A stretch of DNA of 64,000 nucleotides from Vibrio panuliri (GTDB lineage: Bacteria; Pseudomonadota; Gammaproteobacteria; Enterobacterales; Vibrionaceae): NCBI RefSeq assembly GCF_009938205.1, contig NZ_AP019654.1:2818540-2882539 (forward strand). The letters run 5' to 3'. The notes beneath the pieces are model-generated. The model did not search any database, was not told where the DNA came from, and saw only the letters and a list, made by a program, of their open reading frames with translations. Positions within the stretch are counted from its first letter, which is position 1; each line of letters begins with the position of its first letter. Of the stretch, positions 30,982 through 38,486 are shown piece by piece. A program made the translations under genes and the position numbers.

Positions 30982-31395
30982 ATGGATAACCTATTAAAAC
31001 TACCAGCCATCAAAAGCGTTGCAAATGATTTAGTATTTCCTTCATTAGCCGCAGCATACATGAGCTACTTCCCCGCATCCTTAGCTCAAGAAAACGACAT
31101 TGCACTTTTGTATAGCCTATGGCCTGAAGCTGGGGTTATTGTAAATCTATTCCTAGCCTTGATTGTAGCAATTTTCGGTTATGCGGCTCTTTTTTCATTC
31201 GCTAACTATTTTGAGTCTTATCATTCCATTCCAATGTTCATGATTACAGCGGGCCTAATGTTATCTGTCGTAGTCGCTGCCACATTTGGAATTAGTGAGT
31301 TTAGCTGGGTAAATACACCTCTTTCTTTTGCTTTAGCAACTGTTAGCATGACATTTTTCTCTGTGATAGAAAGATCCCAAAAGAATCGTCAATAA
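30982..31395 (+). CDS. Unrecognised small membrane protein
   Basis: 137 residues with about four hydrophobic segments (around 17-40, 48-72, 80-100 and 110-125) and a short basic tail (ERSQKNRQ). No family recognised. A perfect 14-bp palindrome GTTTAATATTAAAC (30925-30938) lies 44 nt upstream of the ATG and may be an operator. It is monocistronic in the cargo part of the island; a role in defence (membrane effector) would be guesswork. Confidence 0.6.
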   Translation: MDNLLKLPAIKSVANDLVFPSLAAAYMSYFPASLAQENDIALLYSLWPEAGVIVNLFLALIVAIFGYAALFSFANYFESYHSIPMFMITAGLMLSVVVAATFGISEFSWVNTPLSFALATVSMTFFSVIERSQKNRQ

Positions 31396-31558
31396 ATACC
31401 GTACATAAGTCGAACGAATGCAGCAAAATGGCACCCACAGCAGGACTGAAAACCGAGTAGGATCACTAGACCAGTGATCTCAGGCGGGAGTGACACGAAG
31501 TAAAGTCTCTATACTAGAGATATAAATTAAAATCGCCTACAAGCAACTAATTGAATTC

Positions 31559-31582
31559 AAAAAAACCTGTAAACAATACAGG
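31559..31582 (-). terminator. Intrinsic terminator of the TIR/2-TM operon
   Basis: On the minus strand CCTGTA/TACAGG with a 5-nt loop is followed by seven Ts. It lies beyond the heptamer repeat that follows the stop codon. Confidence 0.75.
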
Positions 31583-31637
31583 GTTTCTGGTTTCTGGTTT
31601 CTGGTTTCTGGTTTCTGGTTTCTGGTTTCTGGTTTCT
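31582..31637. repeat. Eight perfect tandem copies of GGTTTCT
   Basis: A 7-bp unit repeated exactly eight times over 56 bp (AGAAACC on the coding strand of the adjacent genes). The stop codon of the 2-TM gene overlaps the first copy and the terminator hairpin touches the last, so the array is the entire 3' untranslated segment. Confidence 0.95.
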
Positions 31638-32067
31638 ACGATAATGCTCTGATTATCGGGAAAGCTATAAATAGAACAAACAGTTGAACAACGTAAATTG
31701 ACCAGACTGCATTTTCCTTCATGACTTGCCAACGTATTGAGCACTTTTGCTTTTTTTCTACTCTTCTGTCTACAAGTAGATTGGGATCAAGACTAAAGAG
31801 GTCTTCTGTTTTAAAGCTGTCACTTTTAGCATAATCGTAAATGTCACGATATTTTTTTTCTTGATAGAAAAAGAACGCATCAAGCCACCAGAAAAGTAGA
31901 ACTGGAATGATTGATATTACACAAAAGATTTCATTCTTAGTCCCTCCAGCCAAAGCCAGCATAGCTGTAGTAAGGCTAATAGACCATCCCTTGATAAGAA
32001 ATGCGTTATTAGCCATTCTGCTAACCACACCTTGTATCAAAGCGAGATAATCACTATTAGGGATCAT
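31636..32067 (-). CDS. Small two-to-three TM membrane protein paired with a TIR protein
   Basis: 143 residues. A conserved-looking N-terminus (IPNSDYLALIQGVVSRMANN) is followed by two adjacent TM helices (about 28-45 and 50-66), a charged central region with YREKxYxDIYDYAK character, and a third hydrophobic segment near the C-terminus (IYVVQLFVLFIAFPI). I do not recognise a named family; it recalls 2-TM effectors that accompany nucleotide-signal or TIR systems. The ATG at 32067 is one base after the TIR stop, so the two genes are almost certainly co-translated and functionally paired. A pore or membrane-anchoring role is inference. Confidence 0.65.
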   Translation of the reverse strand: MIPNSDYLALIQGVVSRMANNAFLIKGWSISLTTAMLALAGGTKNEIFCVISIIPVLLFWWLDAFFFYQEKKYRDIYDYAKSDSFKTEDLFSLDPNLLVDRRVEKKQKCSIRWQVMKENAVWSIYVVQLFVLFIAFPIIRALS

Positions 32068-32068
32068 G

Positions 32069-32902
32069 TTACCTGTCCTCGTCAATCATAGAAAAAGTAT
32101 ATAGAACATCTAGCGCATCGAACTCTTTCTTTTCGTTGCGAATACATTGAATCCATTGGCTTAAACTGCCAGTATCGTACTCCACGCCACAATCTTCTAC
32201 CCACTTCGATAAGTTACTTTTATCTAATTTAAGCAGATGTTCTGTAGGCACTGAAAAAGAAAAGCTAGCACTTTTTTCCAGCGATTCGAGACCAGCGCTT
32301 TCCAATAAACTCTCTTCTCTATCTGAACTATAGCGCCGACGGATCATAGCGGACGTTTTTAACTCATGCATAATCCATGGCGAGGCGGTTCTTGACTCTT
32401 CCTGGCTACCTTTTATCTGCATGTTTTCGAGGGCATTTTCTGTATTAATAAAAAATAAACACTCGGACTTGTCGATTGCCTCTGCTAATGCCGTTGATAG
32501 CATTAAGTAAACGTGAGCTGCATTAGAAATTGCAGGCTCATATGCATAAGTTTCTTCTCCATGTCTAGCGTATTTTTCATTCAAATCTTTCAGTAAGTTA
32601 TTTGCGTACCCCCATACATGAGAGTCCAAAAATGAAGTCAATTTAAACTTCTCATACAGCCAGTTTGCTAATTGCTCTGCCAACTCTAAATCTTTATGAG
32701 AATGAGAAATAAACACGTGATACTGTCCTGATGGAAACCATTCTTCTATGATTTTGTCCGCATCAATTTTCCCATCACTAAGCAAGACCTCATTAAACGT
32801 GTCGACTATTTTTTCCTGCCTCTTTCTAAGCAATGCACTATACCGCCCGGAATTTGCCAAGAAATCCGACTCACTCAAAGTAAGCTCGAAGCCTTTAAAC
32901 AT
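32069..32902 (-). CDS. TIR-domain protein
   Basis: 277 residues: an alpha-helical N-terminal 55 residues, then a TIR domain starting YHVFISHSHKDLELAEQLANWL (residues 61-82). The likely catalytic glutamate is E180 in SPWIMHELKTS. Bacterial TIR domains cleave NAD+ or make cyclic ADP-ribose signals in antiphage systems; that this one does so is inferred. The ATG at 32902 has a good AGGGAGA ribosome binding site 8 nt upstream; an upstream ATG at 32938 is less likely. Upstream gene of a pair with the 2-TM protein. Confidence 0.82.
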   Translation of the reverse strand: MFKGFELTLSESDFLANSGRYSALLRKRQEKIVDTFNEVLLSDGKIDADKIIEEWFPSGQYHVFISHSHKDLELAEQLANWLYEKFKLTSFLDSHVWGYANNLLKDLNEKYARHGEETYAYEPAISNAAHVYLMLSTALAEAIDKSECLFFINTENALENMQIKGSQEESRTASPWIMHELKTSAMIRRRYSSDREESLLESAGLESLEKSASFSFSVPTEHLLKLDKSNLSKWVEDCGVEYDTGSLSQWIQCIRNEKKEFDALDVLYTFSMIDEDR

Positions 32903-33035
32903 TTTATTCTCCCTATAGGTTCTATCTAGCCCCATCACTCATTAGGAGAGAGCACTTCAAATAATATCTCAGCCGCCGAAAGGCACGTTATGCGCAAGAT
33001 ACTGTATAGTGATACCATGTCTAATAATCACTAGT

Positions 33036-33671
33036 TCACTTTTTAGGAGTCTTCTGAAGAATATCTGAGGCTGCCTGCAATATTGCTTTGTGATCACTAT
33101 GCGTCATTGAGTCCACTTTAGAGATGTCTGGTAATTGCGTAGGATCCATTTTCGATAATTTTCCGACCTTAGCTTGAAAATTGATTTCTTCTGTATAAGC
33201 AAAACGAGCTAACTCTAAATTACGTTGGGCTCTTGCCATATCTATCACACGTTCTGGACATGAAATCTTTCCATCAGTGGATACACCGACATATAAAGAG
33301 TTGTTTTTGTATTCATTACGCAAATCTGAAGAAGCCTTAAATGACCGCATTGCATCATTGTAAACTTGCTCATTTCCGCCGATAAAGCACAACGCTGCGT
33401 TGCTTACAGTTTCTTGGTTCAATTTGGACTTATGGTCTCTAAGGCGTTTCATGGTTTGCTTCCAATTAACATCAATACCAGCAATTACTCTACGCCCAGC
33501 TGCATAAAGAATTTGGCATTTGGCAAGTTCTTCCCTCGCTATATGAGACAAAGTAAAAGAACGGGCATACGCTTTTTTCTTAAAAAGTAACTCAGACTCT
33601 CGAATGAGTGCTTTTGCGTTGGTTACTAACGCTTGCATATACTCGTCGATTTGATCGATATTAAGCGACAT
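33036..33671 (-). CDS. AbiV-family abortive infection protein
   Basis: 211 residues, mostly helical, with the AbiV pattern near the N-terminus: ALVTNAKALIRESELLFKKK followed by SFTLSHIAREELAKCQILYA (acidic EE pair in the helix). AbiV was described in Lactococcus as blocking late phage translation. The assignment is by pattern recognition. The ATG at 33671 is preceded by GGAG at 7 nt; an ATG at 33683 is the alternative. It is transcribed in the same direction as the TIR pair but 133 nt upstream, so it may have its own promoter. Confidence 0.68.
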   Translation of the reverse strand: MSLNIDQIDEYMQALVTNAKALIRESELLFKKKAYARSFTLSHIAREELAKCQILYAAGRRVIAGIDVNWKQTMKRLRDHKSKLNQETVSNAALCFIGGNEQVYNDAMRSFKASSDLRNEYKNNSLYVGVSTDGKISCPERVIDMARAQRNLELARFAYTEEINFQAKVGKLSKMDPTQLPDISKVDSMTHSDHKAILQAASDILQKTPKK

Positions 33672-33751
33672 TAGTATCTCCATGGACTTAACTGTCGTTA
33701 GCTTACCAGTTCAACCTATTGACTATACAACGATTTTTTCATAAATTCTCA

Positions 33752-33803
33752 AGGTAGTAGATTTAGGCAGAAGTTTGGAGTTCAATTCTCCACTTCGGCA
33801 CCC
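33752..33803 (+). other. tRNA-Leu-like 3' fragment (possible old att remnant)
   Basis: TAGATTTAGG resembles the anticodon loop of tRNA-Leu(UAG), and GGAGTTCAATTCTCC (33777-33791) forms a perfect T-arm followed by ACTTCGGCACC, a typical 3' acceptor end of a GCCGAAG-type tRNA-Leu. The 5' half and proper variable arm are missing, so it is not a functional tRNA. Confidence 0.4.
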
Positions 33804-33898
33804 TAGACATAATAGCCGTACTCATATTTGTAATTATTACACTAAATTACATCAATAATTTGTTAGTTCCACATCCAACAAATAACCGAGGAGGTTTT

Positions 33899-34063
33899 AT
33901 GGGAAGTTTTGTTCAAAACGTAAAGTATTTCACTTCAGCAGTAATAAATGGGGTGAGCGCGGTTTGTTCTGGTGTTGTCGCAACTGGTGTAACTTCAGGG
34001 TTGAACCTAGAGAGTGTAAGCTCTCTGGGCTTCTTCCTAAATCCACTACATCTAATCAAATAA
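33899..34063 (+). CDS. Small hydrophobic peptide, 54 residues
   Basis: The ATG at 33899 follows a very strong ribosome binding site (GAGGAGG, 33886-33892, 6 nt spacing). The peptide has a Gly/Ser/Val-rich hydrophobic centre (FTSAVINGVSAVCSGVVATG) with one Cys and ends LNPLHLIK. No family recognised. Possible readings are a small membrane peptide, a bacteriocin-like peptide or a toxin; none is proven. No partner or immunity gene is seen next to it. Confidence 0.45.
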   Translation: MGSFVQNVKYFTSAVINGVSAVCSGVVATGVTSGLNLESVSSLGFFLNPLHLIK

Positions 34064-34956
34064 ATCTCCGCCCGATTAACTTCGTAAGCTCACAACTCAC
34101 CTAAGCATATGAATTTTTGTTAGACGTACGTTTTTCAAGCTTTGTATTAGTTTTAAGATGTTCATGACACTGTTACGCAGGCAAAAGTCTTGGCGAAACC
34201 GTTAAACGAGATTTAAGACACTTTCCCGTCTGAACTCTTAGGTCGCCTCATTATAAAACCATAATCATATCTTTGTCGGATGATATAGCTGAGCAGCCCA
34301 TAAAGCGTCCCCCCATCAAAAACGCCCCTCATATGTCAGCAACACGTCTATAAAAACTTAGGTACCAATCAATCGTTTCAGAAACACAATTAACGACACT
34401 TTAGAGACATAGCCATGAGTTCTGAAGACATAGGAACACCTTTGAATCGAAAAAAGATAGCGATTAAAATCACAAAAAACTAGAACATTTAGGAATAAAT
34501 AGGGTTAGATTAAGAATCTATAGCAATTTAACTACAACTTTTCTTATTCTAGTCACTATCTCTATCAATTCACCGTTTAGCCCTTAAACCTTCTATGTAC
34601 CCCTCCCTTTTAAACCGTTAACAAATCAACACAAAAATAAAACAACCCAATAAAAACAATTTATTAAACAAACAAAATTGCTAATAAATCATTTAATTTC
34701 GATATACCGAAATCAATATATCCCTCGGACGAATTTTAGCGGCTAAAAAACCGTTTAAAAATGGTGAAAACAAAATCAAAAAAAGAAAAGCATAGCTAAA
34801 CTTCGCCCAAAATCGGCGAAAATAAAGCAAAATCCAGCAATTTGACGCCATTATCAATTTATGATTATCTCAAAACACTTCCCCACGCCACACCCAAGAC
34901 GCGAACATAAAATGGTGTCCTATTGAGCCGTTACGAACTTTAGGAAGGAGATCAAC
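34064..34956. other. 890-nt noncoding stretch upstream of the mobilisation genes
   Basis: No convincing ORF (longest candidate with ATG is about 22 codons). From about 34600 to 34860 it is strongly A-rich on the plus strand. It has a palindrome ATTTCG-N6-CGAAAT (34696-34713) and an inverted repeat TTCGCC-N8-GGCGAA near 34802-34820. It may hold the promoter/operator of the traK operon or replication/transfer-related sites. I cannot assign it further. Confidence 0.4.
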
Positions 34957-35196
34957 ATGACTACTGAAGAATGGTTATACAGTAAATACGGAAATTCACC
35001 GCTGCTTTCGTTTACTCAAGTCGCAGAGATCCTGCATCGCAGCCCTGAAGGATTGAGAATTACTCTTCGCACGAACTGCGATTTAGCCAACAAGCTAAAA
35101 CCCAATCGACTCAAAATAGGCAGACGCGTGTACTTCAAAGTCTCCGATATCGCCAACTTAATTGACCAGGCTACCCCGGACAATATGGAGGCTTGA
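34957..35196 (+). CDS. Small HTH-type DNA-binding protein of the mobilisation operon
   Basis: 79 residues with an excisionase/MerR-like winged-helix pattern: SFTQVAEILHRSPEGLRITLR (helix-turn-helix) followed by LKIGRRVYFKVSDIANLID. The RBS AGGAAGGAG is excellent. It ends one base before traK, so it belongs to the transfer operon, as regulator or possibly as a recombination directionality factor. The choice between these is open. Confidence 0.65.
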   Translation: MTTEEWLYSKYGNSPLLSFTQVAEILHRSPEGLRITLRTNCDLANKLKPNRLKIGRRVYFKVSDIANLIDQATPDNMEA

Positions 35197-35197
35197 T

Positions 35198-35542
35198 ATG
35201 TCGGATTACGTCAAAGAGCTGCAAGCCTGGATTATTCAGCGCCAGCCTAATACTCGCCGTCCCACCAAGCAGGAAGTCCTTGCAACCTTCCTTGGCGTTC
35301 AATCCTTCGTCGAGGAAAGCATAGAGGCCGGATATAGCCTCAAAACCGTTTGGGAGTACCTGACGGAGCAGAAATATATCTCGTTCCGCTATGAAACATT
35401 TCTGCGCTACGTAAAGCAGTACATCACGACAGTCCCCAAGCCCAGCACAACCGATAAGCCAGCGAAAGAGAAGCAAAACGTTTCGCGTAAAATCAGTGGA
35501 TTTTCGCTTGATGCCAAGCCCAATAAGCAGGACTTGATATGA
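35198..35542 (+). CDS. traK: TraK-like oriT-binding conjugal transfer protein
   Basis: 114 residues, basic, with the TraK-like pattern YVKELQAWIIQRQPNTRRPTKQ and YLTEQKYISFRYETFLRYVK, and a Lys/Pro-rich tail. In IncP plasmids TraK binds the oriT leading region and wraps the DNA to help relaxosome formation. It adjoins the RP4-like oriT here. In RP4 traK is divergent from traJ; here both point the same way, toward and past oriT. Confidence 0.72.
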   Translation: MSDYVKELQAWIIQRQPNTRRPTKQEVLATFLGVQSFVEESIEAGYSLKTVWEYLTEQKYISFRYETFLRYVKQYITTVPKPSTTDKPAKEKQNVSRKISGFSLDAKPNKQDLI

Positions 35543-35660
35543 ATACGCAGCCACGCTGTTTAAGCGCTGTCAGCTCGCAGTCGCGGCGCTACCAACGCGC
35601 AATTGCGCGATAGCAGCGCAGCATACCTGCGATATCCAAAACACAGTTGCGGGTGATATT

Positions 35661-35730
35661 GCGGGCAGGATAGGTGAAGTGGTCCCCCCGACAAGTCGGC
35701 GGTTACCACTTCACTTCCCTTATTCGCGCC
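35661..35730 (-). other. oriT: RP4/IncP-type origin of transfer with nic site
   Basis: Read on the minus strand the segment contains GAATAAGGGAAGTGAAG, a large inverted repeat (ACCACTTCA arms at 35675-35683 and 35705-35713, with internal CCGAC/GTCGG), and then TTCACCTATCCTG|CCCGC, the recognisable IncP nic region. The predicted cut on the minus strand is between 35666 and 35665. It lies between traK and traJ, as in RP4. Identification is by remembered similarity to RP4 oriT. Confidence 0.85.
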
Positions 35731-35800
35731 AGGGCGCTCAACGGTAATCCTGCCCTGCGGGGCCGAGTCAGTAACAGACGGTTCGAGACGGAGACAACAC

Positions 35801-36163
35801 ATGAATCATTCACAGAAAGTCACCAGAAAGAATACGACGCCAATCAAAGTCTATTGCCTGCCGGAAGAGCGTGAACGGATTGAAGCCAACGCCAAACAAG
35901 CCGGGCTGAGCGTATCCACTTATCTGCGCAGAATTGGTCAGGGACGCCAAGTGAAAAGCGTCGTCGATTCTGAGCAAGTGCGGGAACTGGTTAAGGTAAA
36001 CGGCGATCTTGGCCGTCTTGGCGGTTTACTCAAACTCTGGCTGACCAACGATGTTAAAGCCGCGCAAATCGGTGTGCCGACCATCAAGGCCGTGCTGAAC
36101 CGGATTGATACCACCAAAGATCAAATGAGCACCATCATGGAGTCGGTCCTGCGCCAAAGGTGA
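35801..36163 (+). CDS. traJ: TraJ-like relaxosome accessory/oriT-recognition protein
   Basis: 120 residues, ribbon-helix-helix type N-terminus (TPIKVYCLPEERERIEANAKQAGLS, STYLRRIGQG) and a helical C-terminal part (DLGRLGGLLKLWLTND), matching the IncP TraJ/MobC group. TraJ binds the oriT inverted repeat and guides relaxase TraI. Its stop overlaps the traI region, as expected for a traJ-traI operon. Confidence 0.83.
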   Translation: MNHSQKVTRKNTTPIKVYCLPEERERIEANAKQAGLSVSTYLRRIGQGRQVKSVVDSEQVRELVKVNGDLGRLGGLLKLWLTNDVKAAQIGVPTIKAVLNRIDTTKDQMSTIMESVLRQR

Positions 36164-36168
36164 TAGTC

Positions 36169-36612
36169 ATGATTGTTAAACACATTCCGATGCGTTCCAC
36201 GCACAAATCTGATTTTGCCGGCTTAATTGATTATCTCACCGATGCTCAGAGCAAAGAGCACCGCTTGGGACACGTAAAGCTGACGAACTGCCACGCCGAT
36301 TCGGTCCGGGATGCAATCAGCGAAGTGCTCGCCACTCAGCAGTCGAACACCCGGGCAAAGAACGATAAAACCTATCACCTGATCATCAGCTTCCGAGCCG
36401 GTGAACAGCTTGCTCAGAACGTGCTTTCAGAGATTGAAAAACGTGTGTGTGACAGCCTTGGATTTAACGGACATCAACGTATCAGCGCCGTTCACAACGA
36501 CACGGACAACCTGCATATCCATGTTGCCATTAATAAGATTCATCCCACGCGCCACATCATGCATGAACCGTATGCCGCCTATCGAACCTTGGCCGAACAA
36601 TGTGATAAGTAG
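36169..36612 (+). pseudogene. traI: Relaxase TraI (MOBP), truncated after 147 residues
   Basis: The fragment is clearly the N-terminus of an IncP TraI relaxase: IVKHIPMRSTHKSDFAGLIDYLTDAQSKEHRLGH in the full protein, with the active Tyr in FAGLIDY, and motif III HNDTDNLHIHVAINKIHPTR with its metal-binding histidines. RP4 TraI has over 700 residues; this ends at LAEQCDK, exactly before the LERDYGL block. The rest of traI is absent from the window. The AT-rich cargo begins right after, so the cargo insertion or a deletion probably removed it. I prefer the ATG at 36169; a GTG at 36160 is possible. Confidence 0.88.
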
Positions 36613-36848
36613 TAGACAAATATGCAATTCATCACTTCACTCCCCCCAAAACGCACAATATGATAATAGTAGATTATAAACTGGAAACATCGTATGACTT
36701 AGAGTTCCTTAAAGGCTGTTACATTTTATAGAAACAAGCCATTTGTAGGTTTACAAGGGACCTCTTTAACCTAGAGAGCCATGCGACGGAGACTATTGAA
36801 GCAGTTTATCAACTAAAAATGCCAACTTAAAAGCATGAGGTTCCGGTT

Positions 36849-37862
36849 ATGCATATCGTTTATGGAGATACTATTAACGATGTAATAATGAAAATCCTAG
36901 AAAAGGTACTCACTGAAGGCACCTGCCTATCAACGAGGAACGGAGATGCTTTAACCATCTATGATGCTAGTTTGATCTTACATAATCCAAGATCAAGGCA
37001 TCTAAGTCTATTGGGCAGGAAAAACAATATCTTTTCCACTTTTGCTGAAGCTATGTGGGTTCTCGCTGGTGATAACCGAATTGAACCATATCTAAAGTTT
37101 TTTCTCCCAAGAGCACCTAAATATTCAGATGACGGAGTAGTTTGGCGCGCAGCCTATGGAGAAAGGCTATATGCTCATGGGCAACTAGAGAATGTCATAA
37201 ATCAATTCAAAAAAGATGGCATTTTCACACGACGAGCCGTCCTTAGTTTATACATGCCTGACAGAGACACAGACGAAAGTCTAAAGAATGTATATAACTT
37301 ACAAAACAGTGTAGATATTCCTTGCAATAACTTAATACATTTCTTCGTTACTCCGGACAAAAAATTAAATATAAAGATCATACAAAGAAGTGGGGATCTT
37401 ATATTTGGTATAAGTAATATCAATATTTTTGAATTTAGTCTACTTCAAGAAATAGTAGTATCAGTTTTACAAAACGAAGTAGATAGTGAAATTAAAGTTG
37501 GATATTTACATCAATCAGTAACAAATCTACACATATATAAAAAAAGAATAGAACAAGCCAAAGATATATATAATAACAAGGAGAAACAACAAACCAATAT
37601 ACTAAACAATGACGAAATAAAATTCCCTAACTCACTACCTAAAATAAAGTCATTATTCATTGATATAGTTGAATTTTTTAATACTCTCATTACAGAAAAC
37701 CATAATAAAGAAAGAATTCCAGAAGAAGTTAAGATTTTAGAAGGTATTTTTGACAAGTATTGCGTAGAGAAAGAAAAAAAACTACTTTGGGGATACGCAG
37801 AAGCGGTTTCTATCATATATACATCAAGAAAAATTCAATCAACCCATTGTGATAAAAAATGA
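36849..37862 (+). CDS. Thymidylate synthase-like (ThyA-family) enzyme, probable base-modification role
   Basis: 337 residues of the ThyA fold. Catalytic features are preserved: RR at 128-129 (FTRRAVLSLY), the nucleophile C159 in VDIPCNNLIHFFV (the usual PCH is PCN here), QRSGD at 179-183, N in the GISNIN segment, and H228/Y230 (TNLHIY) for dUMP binding. The C-terminal about 90 residues are unlike housekeeping ThyA and lack its conserved carboxy end. ThyA relatives in phages act as dUMP or dCMP hydroxymethylases that start hypermodified-base pathways. Given the kinase and 5-hmdU-kinase-like gene behind it, I infer a dUMP hydroxymethylase rather than a second thymidylate synthase. The gene is intact despite an A8 run near 37774, and is very AT-rich. 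Confidence 0.75.
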   Translation: MHIVYGDTINDVIMKILEKVLTEGTCLSTRNGDALTIYDASLILHNPRSRHLSLLGRKNNIFSTFAEAMWVLAGDNRIEPYLKFFLPRAPKYSDDGVVWRAAYGERLYAHGQLENVINQFKKDGIFTRRAVLSLYMPDRDTDESLKNVYNLQNSVDIPCNNLIHFFVTPDKKLNIKIIQRSGDLIFGISNINIFEFSLLQEIVVSVLQNEVDSEIKVGYLHQSVTNLHIYKKRIEQAKDIYNNKEKQQTNILNNDEIKFPNSLPKIKSLFIDIVEFFNTLITENHNKERIPEEVKILEGIFDKYCVEKEKKLLWGYAEAVSIIYTSRKIQSTHCDKK

Positions 37863-37928
37863 GTTCAGTGATGACTTTAATCTCAGTATAAGTTCAAATC
37901 ACTTCAATAAAACCAATAAGGAAAATAT

Positions 37929-38486
37929 ATGAAAATTGCATTCATGGGAGTGTCCGGAAGTGGTAAAGATTTTCTAGCTAGATATCTAATAGATGAACAT
38001 AAATTCATTAGATTATCTTTCAGTGATCAATTGAAAAAACTAGCCAACCACATTTACCCATGGATGGAAAAGGACTATTTTCCCGAAGAAAAAACGTTAC
38101 CAATAAACATTACATTGCCCACTGGTGAGTCAATCAAACACACCCCAAGAGACATTTGGCTACATCTTAATAAACTCAGAGAAATAGAAGATAGAATATT
38201 CATCAGAATGCTATCAGAAGAATTAATTAACTTGGAAGAGAGATACAAAGAAAATCAAAACATAATCATTACTGATATAAGATCTAACGAAGAATTTATA
38301 TGGTGTAAGAATAATGGATTCATAGTAGTTTACATAGAAAGAAGTAACAATAATTATGAAAAATATGACATTGACAAATATATAAATTTAAATAAATCAA
38401 AAACGGATTATCAGTTTATAAATAATGAAGATGGAATGGGTAATTTTAAAACCTTCATAGAAGAGGTGTTATCTAGTGGATATTAA
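37929..38486 (+). CDS. Deoxynucleoside monophosphate kinase-like protein
   Basis: 185 residues with a P-loop at the N-terminus (FMGVSGSGKDFLARYL), a LID-type region, and a second nucleotide-binding strand IIITDIRSNEEFIWCKNNGF followed by VVYIERS. This is the phage T4 gp1/dNMP kinase-like group. Such kinases convert modified dNMPs such as hmdUMP to diphosphates for incorporation into DNA. It is 66 nt after the ThyA-like gene and overlaps the next gene by 11 nt, so the three are coupled. Intact. Confidence 0.78.
   Translation: MKIAFMGVSGSGKDFLARYLIDEHKFIRLSFSDQLKKLANHIYPWMEKDYFPEEKTLPINITLPTGESIKHTPRDIWLHLNKLREIEDRIFIRMLSEELINLEERYKENQNIIITDIRSNEEFIWCKNNGFIVVYIERSNNNYEKYDIDKYINLNKSKTDYQFINNEDGMGNFKTFIEEVLSSGY

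Noticed and set aside
31582..31637. Tandem GGTTTCT repeats as a CRISPR array
   Set aside because: Unit is 7 bp with no spacers and no cas genes are present.
34413..34481. 22-codon ORF in the island noncoding region
   Set aside because: Too short, no ribosome binding site, no protein signature.
35741..35760. Second nic-like sequence (TAATCCTGCCC) on the plus strand
   Set aside because: It lacks the upstream TTCACCT and inverted repeat that surround the minus-strand nic, so I treat it as chance.
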